From Elsinoe arachidis (lineage: Eukaryota; Ascomycota; Dothideomycetes; Myriangiales; Elsinoaceae): DNA of 64,000 nt. The notes beneath the pieces were generated by a model. The model was given only the letters and a program-made list of their open reading frames with translations, was not told where the DNA came from and ran no database searches. Location of the stretch: NCBI GenBank assembly GCA_013372555.1, contig JAAPAX010000006.1, positions 2,988,501-3,052,500 on the forward strand. The letters are read 5' to 3'. This document shows positions 34,903-46,139 of the stretch, one piece after another. How positions within the stretch are numbered: position 1 is the first letter of the stretch; the number at the start of each line of letters is the position of its first letter. A program made the translations under genes and the position numbers.

Positions 34903-37845
34903 ATGCGACCCTCTTTCCCCCTCCTCGGTCTCATCTCCGCTGAGCTCATCCTTTCACATGCTGCCTCGACCACGGCGGCAGGCCATAGTGCCGCGATAAG
35001 TAACGTTCCGACCTGTCAATCTGGCAGTGTCAACTATATCACCGACAGACTACCGCAGCAATGTATAGTCTCGAGTCGGACGGCGACTTCGCAATCTTCG
35101 ACCACCGGCTCAGCTCAGACGTCTGATAAAGAGACAGCCACCTTTGTGGCTGCACCGAACGAGCAGCACAACTCGGATCCCTCAGCAGAGGGGCTACATG
35201 CAGCATCCTCGGATACAGCGCAGTCCACACCAGTTGTCTCGGAGACGAGCACGAGCAATGAATCTGCACAACCAAGCGCAACCCAGGTCACAAGTAGCAT
35301 AACTGCTTCTATGACATCGACCCCTTCGGCTACCGTAGAAGCTGAAGAGACGCCTCTTAACACTGCCAACTTTCTATCGTTCGAGGAGTGGAAGAAAAAG
35401 AATCTTGCAAAAGTCGGACAATCGCCTGAGCATGTAGGACAGCACAGATCTGCAGAGGATATATCCAAGCGACCACGCCCCGGCGCAAGCAATGCCTTGG
35501 ATGTACTAGGAGAGGATACTGAAATCGATCTGGACTTTGGCGGCTTCGGAGATGCTACCAACAGTCCACACCAAGCCCCAATCGGTCAGAGCAAAACAGG
35601 ACAAGGCGAAGACCGAGACCGCACATCAGACAAGCCGACGCCCGAACAGAGCATCCGTAGTAAGGACGCTGGCCGGACTTGCAAAGAGCGCACCAACTAT
35701 GCGTCATTCGACTGCGCTGCCACCATCATGAAGACAAATCGCGAGTGCAAATCCGCTTCTTCGGTACTGGTCGAAAACAAAGACAGCTACATGCTCAACA
35801 TCTGCAGTGTAAAGAACAAGTTCTTCATCGTAGAGCTGTGCGATGATATCTTGATAGACACGGTAGTACTGGCAAACTATGAGTTCTTCTCCTCCATTTT
35901 CAGGACCTTTCGCATTAGCGTCTCGGACCGATATCCTGCAAAGCCTGACAAATGGCGAGAGCTGGGCGTGTACGAAGCTCGGAATACTAGAGAAGTGCAA
36001 CCTTTCCTGGTAGAACAGTCTCTGATCTGGGCGCGATATCTGAGGATCGAGATATTGAGTCATTATGGGAACGAATACTATTGTCCGATCAGTTTGTTGA
36101 GAGTTCATGGAACGACTATGATCGAAGAGTTCCGACATCAAGATGAGATTGCACGAGGAGAATACCCGGAAGAAGTGCCTGAATCAGAACCGGAGTCAGA
36201 CGCAGGGACTGCATCTCCTGCTCTTCCTCAAGAACCAACAGAAGCTTCTGTCGCGACGGACAAATCCGCAGCGGAGACTCCAATCAACCAGTCCGCTAGC
36301 ATCAGCGCTGATCCACAGACTGCGACAAGTACGGTAGAGCACTCGGTCACTTCAGCGACTCCGACATCAGAGGTTCAGAAGTCAACAGACACAGTTTCTG
36401 GAACCTCAGACATATCAAACAATCAAACCACACCCGTTGTCAAGGAAGTAGGACTACAGCACTACATCAATGCTACTGCGGTGGTTACTAGCCGACCTAC
36501 AGTAGACAGACCAAAGTCCTCGTCGAATACATCCTCGCGGGCAACGAATTGCTCGCCCGCAGCTGCATCACCGACGAGGCAAGCCGCACAAAGCAGCTTT
36601 ACTCAATCTGACTCGACACCCTTGACGAGCGACACCGCCTCTGTCGCGAGCATCTCCACAAAAGTCAGCATAACGACACCTACCTCGATTGTCGAGCCTG
36701 CTTCACCCGACCCCTCCTCGAACCAGGTCTCTTCGCAACAAAGAGACCCTCCACCCTCAACACCAAGCATCTCCTCCTCTCCACCATCATCGTCCTCGAC
36801 CTCCTCCACCTCCCAACCCACCGACTCCACCTCCCCCTCTTCATCTCCCTCCACACCCCCTACCCGCCGCTCCCCCTCCTCCCCACCCCCTCCCGCCCCC
36901 TCAACCCAAGAATCCTTCTTCAAATCCCTCCACAAACGCCTCTCGGCCCTCGAATCCAACGCCACCCTCTCCCTGCAATACATCGAACACCAATCCCTCC
37001 TCCTCCGGGACGCCTTTCTCTCGCACTCCAAGTCTCAATCGTCTCGCACGTCTTCCTTCCTCTCTTCCCTGAACGATACTGTCCGCGCCGAGTTGCTCGA
37101 TTTCCGCAAGCAGTACGACGAACTATGGCAGTCCACCGTCATCGAGCTCGAGGGCCAACGCAGGACTTGGGAACGAGAGATGCGGGACCTGAAAGCGGGC
37201 GTGGAGCGACTGGGCGAGGAAGGGCGTGGATTGAGGGTGCTGGTTGGGGTGCAGAGTACCTTACTCCTGCTTTGTCTTGGCTTGGTCATCTTTGGTCGTG
37301 GAGCAGGCACGGGCATGGGGGGTGTCACGGGGTGGGATAATGCGGTGCTGCGCATGAGGGGCCAAGGAGGGTGGGGGAGTCCGGGGGGGAGTCTGGCTGG
37401 GGCGTCGGCGGTGGGGGCAAAAGCGGGGTGGGGGTGGAGGGGGAGGAGTCCGGTTAGTGATGCTGATGAGGAGGCGGATGGGGATGGGGAGGTGAGAGGG
37501 AAAGCAGGGCAGCCCGGGTGGAGGGTGAGTCCGCCTACGCCTGCGAGCTTGGGGTCGCCGTTGTTGGGGTCGGGAGAGGAGAGTGGGAGTGAAGGGGGAG
37601 ATGAATTTGAGGATTCGGCGGAGATGGATGTTGATGAGGCAGAGGGGGTGGTGCAGAGTATAGAGGTGGAAGACGCGATGGCCGACGGAGCAGTGGATGG
37701 TGATCAGGAGGTGCAAAAGACACCGATCAAGACGCCGCTGGAGACGCAGAGTAGTCCTTCTACACCGACGGGGACGAGGGATGTGAATCCTGTGAGCAAG
37801 GGAGTGGGCGATGTGCTGGGTAATGGGGATGGGGAAGGTGCATAG
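34903..37845 (+). CDS. SLP1: ER SUN-like domain protein (Slp1/SUCO family)
   Basis: Single exon of 980 residues. In yeast, Slp1 with Emp65 protects soluble proteins during folding in the ER. The N-terminus is a signal peptide (SFPLLGLISAELILSHAAS), followed by CQSGSVNYITDRLPQQC, a motif I recognise from fungal family members. After a Ser/Thr-rich lumenal stretch comes the SUN-like domain at about residues 264-410: TNYASFDCAATI, then KDSYMLNICSVKNKFFIVEL, then FRTFRISVSDRYP, then IWARYLRIEILSHYGNEYYC. A long Ser/Thr/Pro linker (about 410-670), a helical/coiled region (about 680-770) and one transmembrane segment (VGVQSTLLLLCLGLVIFG, about 778-795) follow. The C-terminal tail is Gly-rich then very acidic and presumably cytosolic. 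The first in-frame ATG gives the signal peptide, so the start is well supported. Confidence 0.9.
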   Translation: MRPSFPLLGLISAELILSHAASTTAAGHSAAISNVPTCQSGSVNYITDRLPQQCIVSSRTATSQSSTTGSAQTSDKETATFVAAPNEQHNSDPSAEGLHAASSDTAQSTPVVSETSTSNESAQPSATQVTSSITASMTSTPSATVEAEETPLNTANFLSFEEWKKKNLAKVGQSPEHVGQHRSAEDISKRPRPGASNALDVLGEDTEIDLDFGGFGDATNSPHQAPIGQSKTGQGEDRDRTSDKPTPEQSIRSKDAGRTCKERTNYASFDCAATIMKTNRECKSASSVLVENKDSYMLNICSVKNKFFIVELCDDILIDTVVLANYEFFSSIFRTFRISVSDRYPAKPDKWRELGVYEARNTREVQPFLVEQSLIWARYLRIEILSHYGNEYYCPISLLRVHGTTMIEEFRHQDEIARGEYPEEVPESEPESDAGTASPALPQEPTEASVATDKSAAETPINQSASISADPQTATSTVEHSVTSATPTSEVQKSTDTVSGTSDISNNQTTPVVKEVGLQHYINATAVVTSRPTVDRPKSSSNTSSRATNCSPAAASPTRQAAQSSFTQSDSTPLTSDTASVASISTKVSITTPTSIVEPASPDPSSNQVSSQQRDPPPSTPSISSSPPSSSSTSSTSQPTDSTSPSSSPSTPPTRRSPSSPPPPAPSTQESFFKSLHKRLSALESNATLSLQYIEHQSLLLRDAFLSHSKSQSSRTSSFLSSLNDTVRAELLDFRKQYDELWQSTVIELEGQRRTWEREMRDLKAGVERLGEEGRGLRVLVGVQSTLLLLCLGLVIFGRGAGTGMGGVTGWDNAVLRMRGQGGWGSPGGSLAGASAVGAKAGWGWRGRSPVSDADEEADGDGEVRGKAGQPGWRVSPPTPASLGSPLLGSGEESGSEGGDEFEDSAEMDVDEAEGVVQSIEVEDAMADGAVDGDQEVQKTPIKTPLETQSSPSTPTGTRDVNPVSKGVGDVLGNGDGEGA

Positions 37846-40563
37846 CGTTTTGCTGGGATTTGTATAGGTTGTGAATGATCATTGATTATCTGTATATTGT
37901 TTTCTAGTTGTTCGAATATTTTCCTTTGTGCTACTTGACCGCAAGTGTTCACACCACATACCTTGCAGTATACTTGCTGGCTTACCTGAGGCTTTGGTCG
38001 AGATGGTATCGTTGAAAGTCTTGAATCCTCTGAGTGGATGCACGTCGCCAACTCTGCCTGACAATATGTCCTATCTTGACAAAATTCTGTTTCTTGCAAC
38101 TGGTAGGATCGCCGGGTATGCAGTCGGTCCGTCTTGCTTCCTGCGCCAGAAAGGATGGATCTTGCAGATCTCCGTATTTCCACAATGCAAGAGTTGTTGG
38201 ATCGACGATCTTGACGAGTTAGATTTGGGTTGGTGTCTCCTTGGCTGTGCAGGTAGTTGAGAGGACGAACCTCCGGCTGTCGTCAACTCGAGGAAGCCAT
38301 CAAGGCGAGCGTAACTAATGGGTTGCACATGTCACTGACGTCCATGTTGAGGTGAGATGTTGCTTAGTCATAATCTGCAGTTGAGGTCAGATGACGGACA
38401 TTCTTCGTAAAAGTGGGATTGCCATTGGTTGAAAATCGCTTGTTAGCTTCGAACAGATCTGGATTTCCAACCTTGTTTTGGCTGTGATGTGATGAGCCAG
38501 CGGTGTTCCTGCATGTCGTGTGCCAGGAGGAATTGGGAGGCATGGATGGGTTCGGCCGAGCTGTGGATAGCTCAGGAATCTCGCGGCAGGATGGCTGCGT
38601 GTGACCTCCTTGATTTTCAAAATGATAGAACCTGCTTGGAGATGCCTGTGCGGGTGTCATGGGCATTGACATGTTTTGCTGTGGATTGCCCGCGTATTTT
38701 GGGAGCGTGACGGGCTTGTGGGAGAGCGGACTGGACTGGCGTCGTTGATTGGACCCGCTCTCGGGAGGCTATCGTTTGGTTTGGCGTTTTGGGTGGAGCG
38801 GGCCATGGTCACGAGGAGAGAGCCCGACGTAACGGGTCGAAAGGGAGAAAATGATCACACGAGGTGAACAAGTACATCTGCTGCGATTGGAGACGACTGG
38901 GAGTGATTGGCGAATACTCGAGAGGGTTCCTGAGCTTGTCTTGTATTCGGAGACCAAGATATGAGGAGATCAGTGACTACTCCCCTTGAATATGAAGCTG
39001 TCGACATCTGGTAGTCCCACAGCCACTAGCCTCCAGAGGCTCCACCCGTCCCAATACCTGACAGCTTCAAAGAGGGGTATCCAATGCACATTTCCGCTGC
39101 CGCCGTATCGAAATGAGAGCCGCTGACGGTAGAATAGCAGCATTATGGCGTGGAAATGTCAGATCGATAGCGGAGATTCCCTGATGCAACAATGCCATGG
39201 GCAAATGAAAGCTCGTTGACGGCATAAAATGACCAAGAAGAAGTTTAATGTCGATAGACTCGCTCCCCTGTCCTCCTTCACTGGCGACGTCAGCCCAGCT
39301 GAAACATGCTACCAGCTCCGTACCCTCACGTGTCCACACGTTGACGCGGTCATATCAGATTCTCCTCGTGCACCTGCAGCTGAGACCAGACGACGAACGG
39401 TTCAGGGCATTGGTTGTGCAGTAGTAGTTACGCGAGGTCGAGGTGCGCAGAGTGAGACACCAGCCAGGGTCGAGAAGGAAACATCACGGCCGTGCAGGCA
39501 CATGCCACGTTATTGTCCAACGAAGAACGAGAGGCCACCACTCTAGTGGAAACCGCTGACACCTGTCTGCCTGTCTGCCTGTCTGCCTGTCTGGCTGCTG
39601 TCTATTGTTCTTGTGACACATGCCACCTATTGAGCTGTTGGAGAGATCTGTCTAGAGTGGGAGAAATCCAATTCAACTTCGTTTTTGAGGTCCACATTTA
39701 CAGCCAGAGCCGCACATATCTACAGTAATCATGTACCTTTGCCCCATCTGAAGCGGCGACATCTACTGCCCAACCTCGACGGTCAAAAACAAGACACAAA
39801 GAGCATCGAGGCGTAGCCGTGAGTGGGTCCAAGCTCCGGGCCTGTGAGGCGGACGGAGACTAGCCAATCGAGTCGAGGCAGCTGATCTCTCTCGTCCAGA
39901 GTCTCACACACAAACGACGCTGCGGGGGTCAAAGGTCCTTTGGTCGACTGGTGCTTCACACTTCGCACACACACCTTCTCGTCCATACTTGCACTTCCAA
40001 GCTCTCCCAAGTGTCCGACATCTCATCGACTCGGCTGCTCTCATCTTCTTCCCCCTCGGCTTCGTGCAATTGCATTGTTCAATTCTCCTAGAGGTATTGC
40101 CTTGTGCGCACCGCCTTCTCAACCTCTTCGCCCAACCCGATCAACAATCCAGACGACACCGGCCGGACCTCACTTTCCTCACTCAGCAACCCCCACCTCT
40201 GTCGTCACATCCCACCTGACCAACTTTGCGACTTCACATTGTCGCTGTTACTGCTCCGAGACGACTTTTCGACATTGCTCATCCGCTCCTCCGCTCCATT
40301 CTGCTGCTGCGCTGCTGCTCTCGCTGCTTGTCGCTGCCCTGAACCCTGCGCCTCGACAACTTGTTTCATCACTAACAGCCCCTCTCAAGAGCCCCAGACG
40401 GTCGACATACCGTGGAACAAACATCTGCCCGCCACGGACGGGTCAAGTGCATCAATCAAGCAATCCTCACATTCACCGCCGCCGACTTCACACCGACCTC
40501 CCCACAGCTCACCGACCAGCTCCCACCAAGCTGGCTTGATTCTCCAACCACTGCAGCTCAAGC
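37846..40563. other. Intergenic between SLP1 and GSK3, including a long CT-rich leader
   Basis: About 2.7 kb. An ATG-initiated minus-strand frame at 38,364-38,672 (102 codons) is the best small-gene candidate but shows no domain. From about 39,930 to the GSK3 start the plus strand is rich in C and T, consistent with a core promoter and long leader. No RNA gene was seen. Confidence 0.45.
39564..39598 (+). repeat. Microsatellite, CTGTCTGC tandem repeat
   Basis: Four near-perfect copies of the 8-bp unit CTGTCTGC, the last degenerate (CTGTCTGGCTG), about 1 kb upstream of GSK3. Confidence 0.8.
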
Positions 40564-42094
40564 ATGTCGCAGAATAGACCTTCTGGGTTCTCAAACTTAC
40601 GCATGGGTGGTATGACTCACTCGGGTGATGTCGATGGGGGTGACGAGCCTGCCATTGATCATCACTCTTCTGCCATCTCCCCACCGGCTGACAATTATAC
40701 AGAGGTAGTCCGCGAAAAGGTGCAAGATGGCGTCACGGGGGAGACAAAAGAGATGCAATACACTCAGTGCAAGATTGTAGGCAATGGGTCATTTGGCGTT
40801 GTCTTTCAGACCAAGCTGTCTCCCTCGGGCGAAGATGCCGCCATCAAGCGTGTGCTTCAGGACAAGCGCTTCAAGGTATGATTGTTGTGGGAGAGCGGAA
40901 CGCAGTACGGCCCGACTGACGTGTACACAGAATCGTGAGCTGCAGATTATGCGCATCGTCCGTCATCCCAACATTGTCGAGCTCAAGGCCTTTTACTACT
41001 CCAATGGAGAGCGCGTGCGTAGTTCCTTGCATCTTCCGACTGGCATTGTAACTGACACTGTTGCAGAAGGATGAGGTCTACCTCAACCTGGTCCTCGAGT
41101 TCGTCCCAGAGACCGTCTACCGCGCCTCCCGCTACTTCAACAAGATGAAGACGACCATGCCCATCCTCGAGGTCAAACTCTACATTTACCAGCTCTTCCG
41201 CTCACTTGCGTACATCCACTCACAAGGCATCTGCCACCGCGACATCAAGCCTCAGAATCTCTTGCTTGACCCCAACAGTGGTATCCTCAAGTTGTGCGAT
41301 TTCGGAAGTGCAAAGATTCTTGTCGAGAATGAGCCGAACGTGTCATACATCTGCTCGCGATACTACCGTGCCCCCGAGCTGATCTTCGGGGCCACCAACT
41401 ATACTACAAAGATTGGTAAGAAAAGAGCGCTCGATCGAATTGAAACAGGCTGACAGATAAAACAGACGTGTGGTCGACAGGGTGCGTCATGGCAGAGTTG
41501 ATGTTGGGTCAGCCACTCTTCCCAGGAGAGTCGGGTATTGATCAGCTTGTCGAGATCATAAAAGTTCTCGGAACGCCCACGAGGGAACAAATCAGGACTA
41601 TGAACCCGAATTACATGGAGCACAAGTTCCCTCAGATCAAGCCGCATCCCTTCAACAAGGTCAGTAACGGTCTCAATCATCAGCTTCGCAATTACTGACC
41701 TCCCCAGGTATTCCGTAAGGCTGATGCCAATGCCATTGACCTAATCTCGAAATTGCTCGAGTACACTCCCACTCAGCGTTTGTCAGCGATCGAGGCCATG
41801 GTTCACCCCTTCTTCGACGAGCTGCGGGATCCAAACACCCGTCTCCCTGATTCACGTCACTCCAATGGTGGCAGCAAGGATCTCCCAGAGCTCTTCAACT
41901 TCACCCTTCATGGTGAGCTAAACATGCATAGTGTTCAAGTTATTCAGCTGACCCGTTCAGAACTCTCCATCGCCACTCAACTCAACCAGCAGCTCGTCCC
42001 TCAGCACATGCGCCCAGTGTTGGCGGCAAAGGGCCTCAATCTCGACAGTCTCACCCCTCTATCAAAGGACGAGATGATGGCCCGTCTGGACTGA
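40564..42094 (+). CDS. GSK3: Glycogen synthase kinase 3 (CMGC Ser/Thr kinase)
   Basis: Highly conserved GSK-3 orthologue acting in cell-fate, stress and developmental signalling. Seven exons: 40,564-40,609; 40,703-40,875; 40,931-41,014; 41,067-41,415; 41,466-41,659; 41,708-41,912; 41,961-42,094, giving 394 residues, as I remember for related ascomycetes. Intron 1 (93 bp, GTATGA...ACAG, branch CTGAC) has no in-frame stop and its length is a multiple of three, so the genomic frame reads through it. Splicing gives the conserved NLRMG-EVVREKVQ junction. Landmarks are Gly loop GNGSFG, Lys in AAIKRVLQDKRFK, catalytic HRDIKPQN, DFGSAK, and the activation-loop Tyr in SYICSRYYRAPE. The C-terminus has the RLSAIEAMVHPFFDELR segment typical of the family. 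Confidence 0.97.
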
Positions 42095-43153
42095 GCGGAT
42101 CCAGTCCATTCGACCAAGTATCCTTATTACCAGCACATCCGTTCTACACCACCGGCAAAACAAAAACAAAAAAAGTATATGTGACCATGTGATACTAGCG
42201 GCGCATCTGGATCTTTGTTAGAAGACTCGTCTTTTGACCACGGACGCACGACCTTGACGAAATCGATCACACTTTTGCTCTCCCGACTCTGCCGACCTCT
42301 TTCTTGCTGTCCGCGACTCATACGTCAAAGGCGTTCTTCCATCTCGGTCTTCTATGGAACATGGGGAAGGACGGCTTCTCGGCCGTGAAAATCACCAAGG
42401 ACAGCATACGGATTGCTCACACCCTGTCTCTCTTGTCTTTTCAGTTGATTTATGCGTCATTGGTGTCTGTCTCGTACACAGATGCGATGAGAAAAGCTGC
42501 CCTGGTGGGGCTGGTGCGGTTCGTGGGTGCGGAACACGGGGTGGATGGCTACTTACTATCTGGCCTGGACGACTCGGATGAAGACTGTGAATGGACTACA
42601 AGATACCAATCGATCTACACTCTCTGTACGAAGGCGAGCATGGCATCGACGAGCGTAGGATGCCACAAACGAGAAAGCACATCGTCATCGCTTCTGATAT
42701 GAGACGAGCACACGGTCTTTATTCAAGCTATCCCTGGTCAGAATGACTCTTTTCCTTGTGGATGGATCATCTAAAAAGGGGTTTCTGAGGACGAAACCGC
42801 GTTGCTGAATGGCAGGCAGATAGAGGTCTGTTCCTGCTGTCTGGTCATGATCATGGGGCGATTGCACGGTTGTGACTGGATAATTATAGAGTCAATCAAT
42901 GTTTCTTTTGATGCTTATATGAGCTGCTCGCCCCAGTGGTATCATTCATGCTTGTTTCCAAGAATATCTTTCTTCACTCATTTCAGTCAGGTCAAGCTTG
43001 AGCTCCAGTCCTGCCTGATCGATGTGATTGGTCAATCTGACAGCAGCTCGAGTTGAGCCGCAAGCTCGCCCCAAACGTCGCCGCGACTTTCTCTGCACCT
43101 CTAGCTGCTTCATCTTCCCATTCACTCATTTATCCCATTCTATACCCGGCACA
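42095..43153. other. Intergenic between GSK3 and CBC1
   Basis: About 1.06 kb. A plus-strand open frame at 42,304-42,702 has no domain or splice support. The end nearest CBC1 (43,085-43,153) is C/T-rich and looks like a leader. No RNA gene was seen. Confidence 0.5.
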
Positions 43154-45991
43154 ATGGCCGACACAGACCGACAGTACCACGGCGGCGGCCGCCCCTACCA
43201 CGGCGGAGGCGGCAATCGCAAGCGCCGCTTCAATGGTTCGTCACGCAGCCCTCCCTCGCTCCTTGATCGCAACCACACTGCTTCGCGGATCCCTCCCTCC
43301 AATCCTCACCGGCACCCATCAACTTGAATTCCCCTTAACTGACTATCCATGCAGACGACGACGCCCCCTCCCGCCCCCCACAACGCCGCCGCTTCGACCC
43401 CCCCGGCACGCGCCTGCGAAAAAAGCTCCTCACCCTCGTCGACGCAGCCTTTGTCGCTCCCGAAACCGAAATCAGCGAAATCGTATCCATTGTAGTGCAG
43501 AACAGCGGGGATGACTTTGTGCGTGACACCTTTTGCGATCTCGCGCTCAGCTTGGCGGTGGAGCAGCCGTGCAAGGTGCTGTATGTTGCGGCTACCGTCA
43601 AGGGGGTGAATGCGAAGAGGCCCGAGGTGGTGGCGGATTTGGTGGAGAGGGCGGGGGTGGTGGTCGAGAGGGCGATAAGGGGGGGGGATTGGAAGGGGGT
43701 GAAGCTGGGGTTGAGGTTCTTGGGAGCGATTGGTGGGGTGGTTGAGGAGGGGGTAGTGGCTGTTTTGGAGGATCTGTTTAACAAAGCTGTGGATTTGCAG
43801 AGTACGAACCCGGAAGAGGTAAGTCTGATGTGTGCGATGGTGGGGATGGCGCTGATGTTGGTAGACACTGGGCCCGGAGCTGGTCAAGGTCATCCTGTTG
43901 ACGATTCCGTACCTGATGGTTGGAGACGAAGCTCAGGGACTGGCTGGGAAGATAGACGAAATCTTGGAGAAGACCGAGGTCGTGGCGTCCACACCCCATA
44001 ACTTGGAATCCTTGGTGGACCCATACCCGAGCAAAGACGGCGAGCCAAAGGTCATGCCCTGCCCGAATGTCATGAGCATATTGCAGAAGCAATTGCAGGA
44101 AGAGGCGGCGAACGGCTGGCCTCTGGCTTGCTTGCCGAGGATCAACATGGAGACGGTCTTGGCTGGTGCCAACGGTACTTCGAATGGGAACTCGAATGGT
44201 GACGCGAACGGCAATGGAGATGCAAATGGGGATGCGGCCATGACTGAGGAGCCCACAAGGCACCCGTTTCCGACAATCAACATTCCCGACGTTGTCATCC
44301 CTGGCAAGAAGGCATTATACCCGGAGCTCTACTATTCAGTATTTGCAGACCAGGAGGTTGAGTCTGTCCCGCCCACATCAAACATTGCCTCGGTGCTTAT
44401 TCGAGATGCTGTGGTGGACACGATCAACGCGCTCGATTTCAACCGCAACCATGTGGGCAAGTTTATCATTGATCTGGACAATTACTGGGCTCGCGACACC
44501 TTTGTCAAGCGTTCAACGCCATTCGACAAGCTGAAGGAGATTCCCGAAGGTCGTTCAACCTGGAAGCCGGAGGATGTCGCTGTGGATGCCATCTTCTCCC
44601 AGCTGATGCTACTACCGAATGTTGCACACAAGCAGGTCTTCTACCACGGGATTGTCACAGAGGCTTGCAAGCTTGCACCAAGTGCAATCGCGCCATCCCT
44701 TGGTAGGGCTATTCGCTTCACCTTCCGGACACTGCCAGAACTTGATTTGGAGCTGGTCTACCGCTTCACCGACTGGTTTGCGCATCATGTTTCGAATTTC
44801 GAGTTTCGCTGGAAGTGGACTGAGTGGTTGCCAGAACTGTCGTCGTCTCTTCTGCACCCAAGGCGGGCGTTCATCACTGCAGCTATCGATAAGGAGATCC
44901 GTCTGTCCTTCCCCAAACGCATCGCCGACTCACTTCCTCCTGATTTCGCCAGCACTATCGCCAAAGGTCAATACAACGATCAGCCAGACTTCAAGTTTAC
45001 CGACCCTTCGGTACCCTACTCCAAGCAGGGTACTAAGCTTCTCACGGTCCTCAAGGACAAGTCTGCTGGCGACGCCGAGATCGCAGCCATCCTCGATGAA
45101 GTTTCTGCTCTCGCTACAGAGCAAGGCTCCGACGGCTTGATCACCTCCACCGACGTCCTCATCACCTCCATCTGCCACATCGGCTCCAAGTCCCTCTCCC
45201 ACATCCTGTCCTCAATCCAGAAGAACCAAGAACGCCTCCTCGCCATCGGCCCCCAAAGCGACGCCGCCCGCCGCCAAATTATCTCCTCCGTCGCCACCTA
45301 CTGGACCTATCAGCCCGGTCAGGCAGTGAACATCATCGACAAACTCCTCAACTACACCATCGTCACACCGCAAAGCGTCGTCGAATGGGCACTCCAAGAC
45401 AACCTCGATGCCGGCAAGGGACTCGCCCGCCACTCCATCTTCGAAATGGTCTGGGGCACAATGGGTAAAGTCGCCCGACGAGTGGGGGACATTGCGGCTG
45501 CGAGAGCCAACCCTGAGCTTTTGGCGCAGGAAGGCGTCGAGTCGCACGTGACTGTCATCCAGGATACCCTTGTCCGAGAACGCGGGGTGATGATGGATCT
45601 CTTCACTATGATCGAGGACGCGGCGAGGGGTGTCTCCGAAGGCGCAGGGTCAGGGATGCAAGAAGATGGCGTCAGTGATGGGGATGAGGCGCTGCTTCGT
45701 TTGTGGGGGGAGAAGTGGTTGCGGTTGTGGGGGAGGAGGAAGGTGGTGGAGGAGGCAAGGAGTGGTGAGGCTGGCGTGGAGGGGTTGATCACTGTCTTGC
45801 GAGAGGTTGGAGAGGTGGAGAAGGAGATTCGGGCGGATGAGGAGGAGGAGAAGAGGAAGAGGGAGGAGGGGAGGGCGAAGAGGGATGATGAGAGGAGGAA
45901 GAGGTTTGAGGAACGAGAGGGGGAGAGGGATGATGGGAGGGGAAGGGTTGAGATGAGAGGTGGTGGTGATGGGGAGGATGAGGTCTTGTAA
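43154..45991 (+). CDS. CBC1: Nuclear cap-binding complex large subunit (CBP80, MIF4G repeats)
   Basis: Binds the m7G cap of nascent transcripts with CBP20 and links capping to splicing, export and decay. Exons 43,154-43,235, 43,355-43,818 and 43,865-45,991 (introns 119 and 46 bp) give 890 residues. The N-terminus is Gly/Arg-rich (GGGNRKRRFN, then DDDAPSRPPQRRRFDPPG), matching the fungal CBP80 N-terminal basic region. MIF4G-type helical repeats follow: LSLAVEQPCKVLYVAATVKG, LKLGLRFL-like GVKLGLRFLGAIGGVVEEG, ELVKVILLTIPYLMVG. An Asn/Gly/Asp-rich insertion (NGNSNGDANGNGDANGD) interrupts residues of about 285-310. Later conserved parts include LVYRFTDWFAHHVSNFEFRW and FYHGIVTEACKLAPSAIAP. The extreme C-terminus is a long Glu/Arg/Lys helix encoded by a nearly pure purine tract. 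Intron 1 uses a GTTCGT donor. Confidence 0.92.
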
Positions 45992-46139
45992 AGACTTGGT
46001 CAAGAGATAAGCACTGGTCATGGACAGAGCGGCGTTCGTCGCTTATGCTACAGTGGTCTCTACAGAGATATCCCTCGCGCTGTATGCGCTTTAAAAGTAC
46101 AATCTTCCAACTCCGCTTCCCATGCCATATGCAAACTGC

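Noticed and set aside
40564..40881. Single-exon reading of the GSK-3 N-terminus including the segment GMTHSGDVDGGDE
   Set aside because: The segment is bounded by good splice signals, and its removal gives the conserved NLRMG-EVVREKVQ junction and the expected 394-residue length. It is treated as an intron, with retention noted as a finding.
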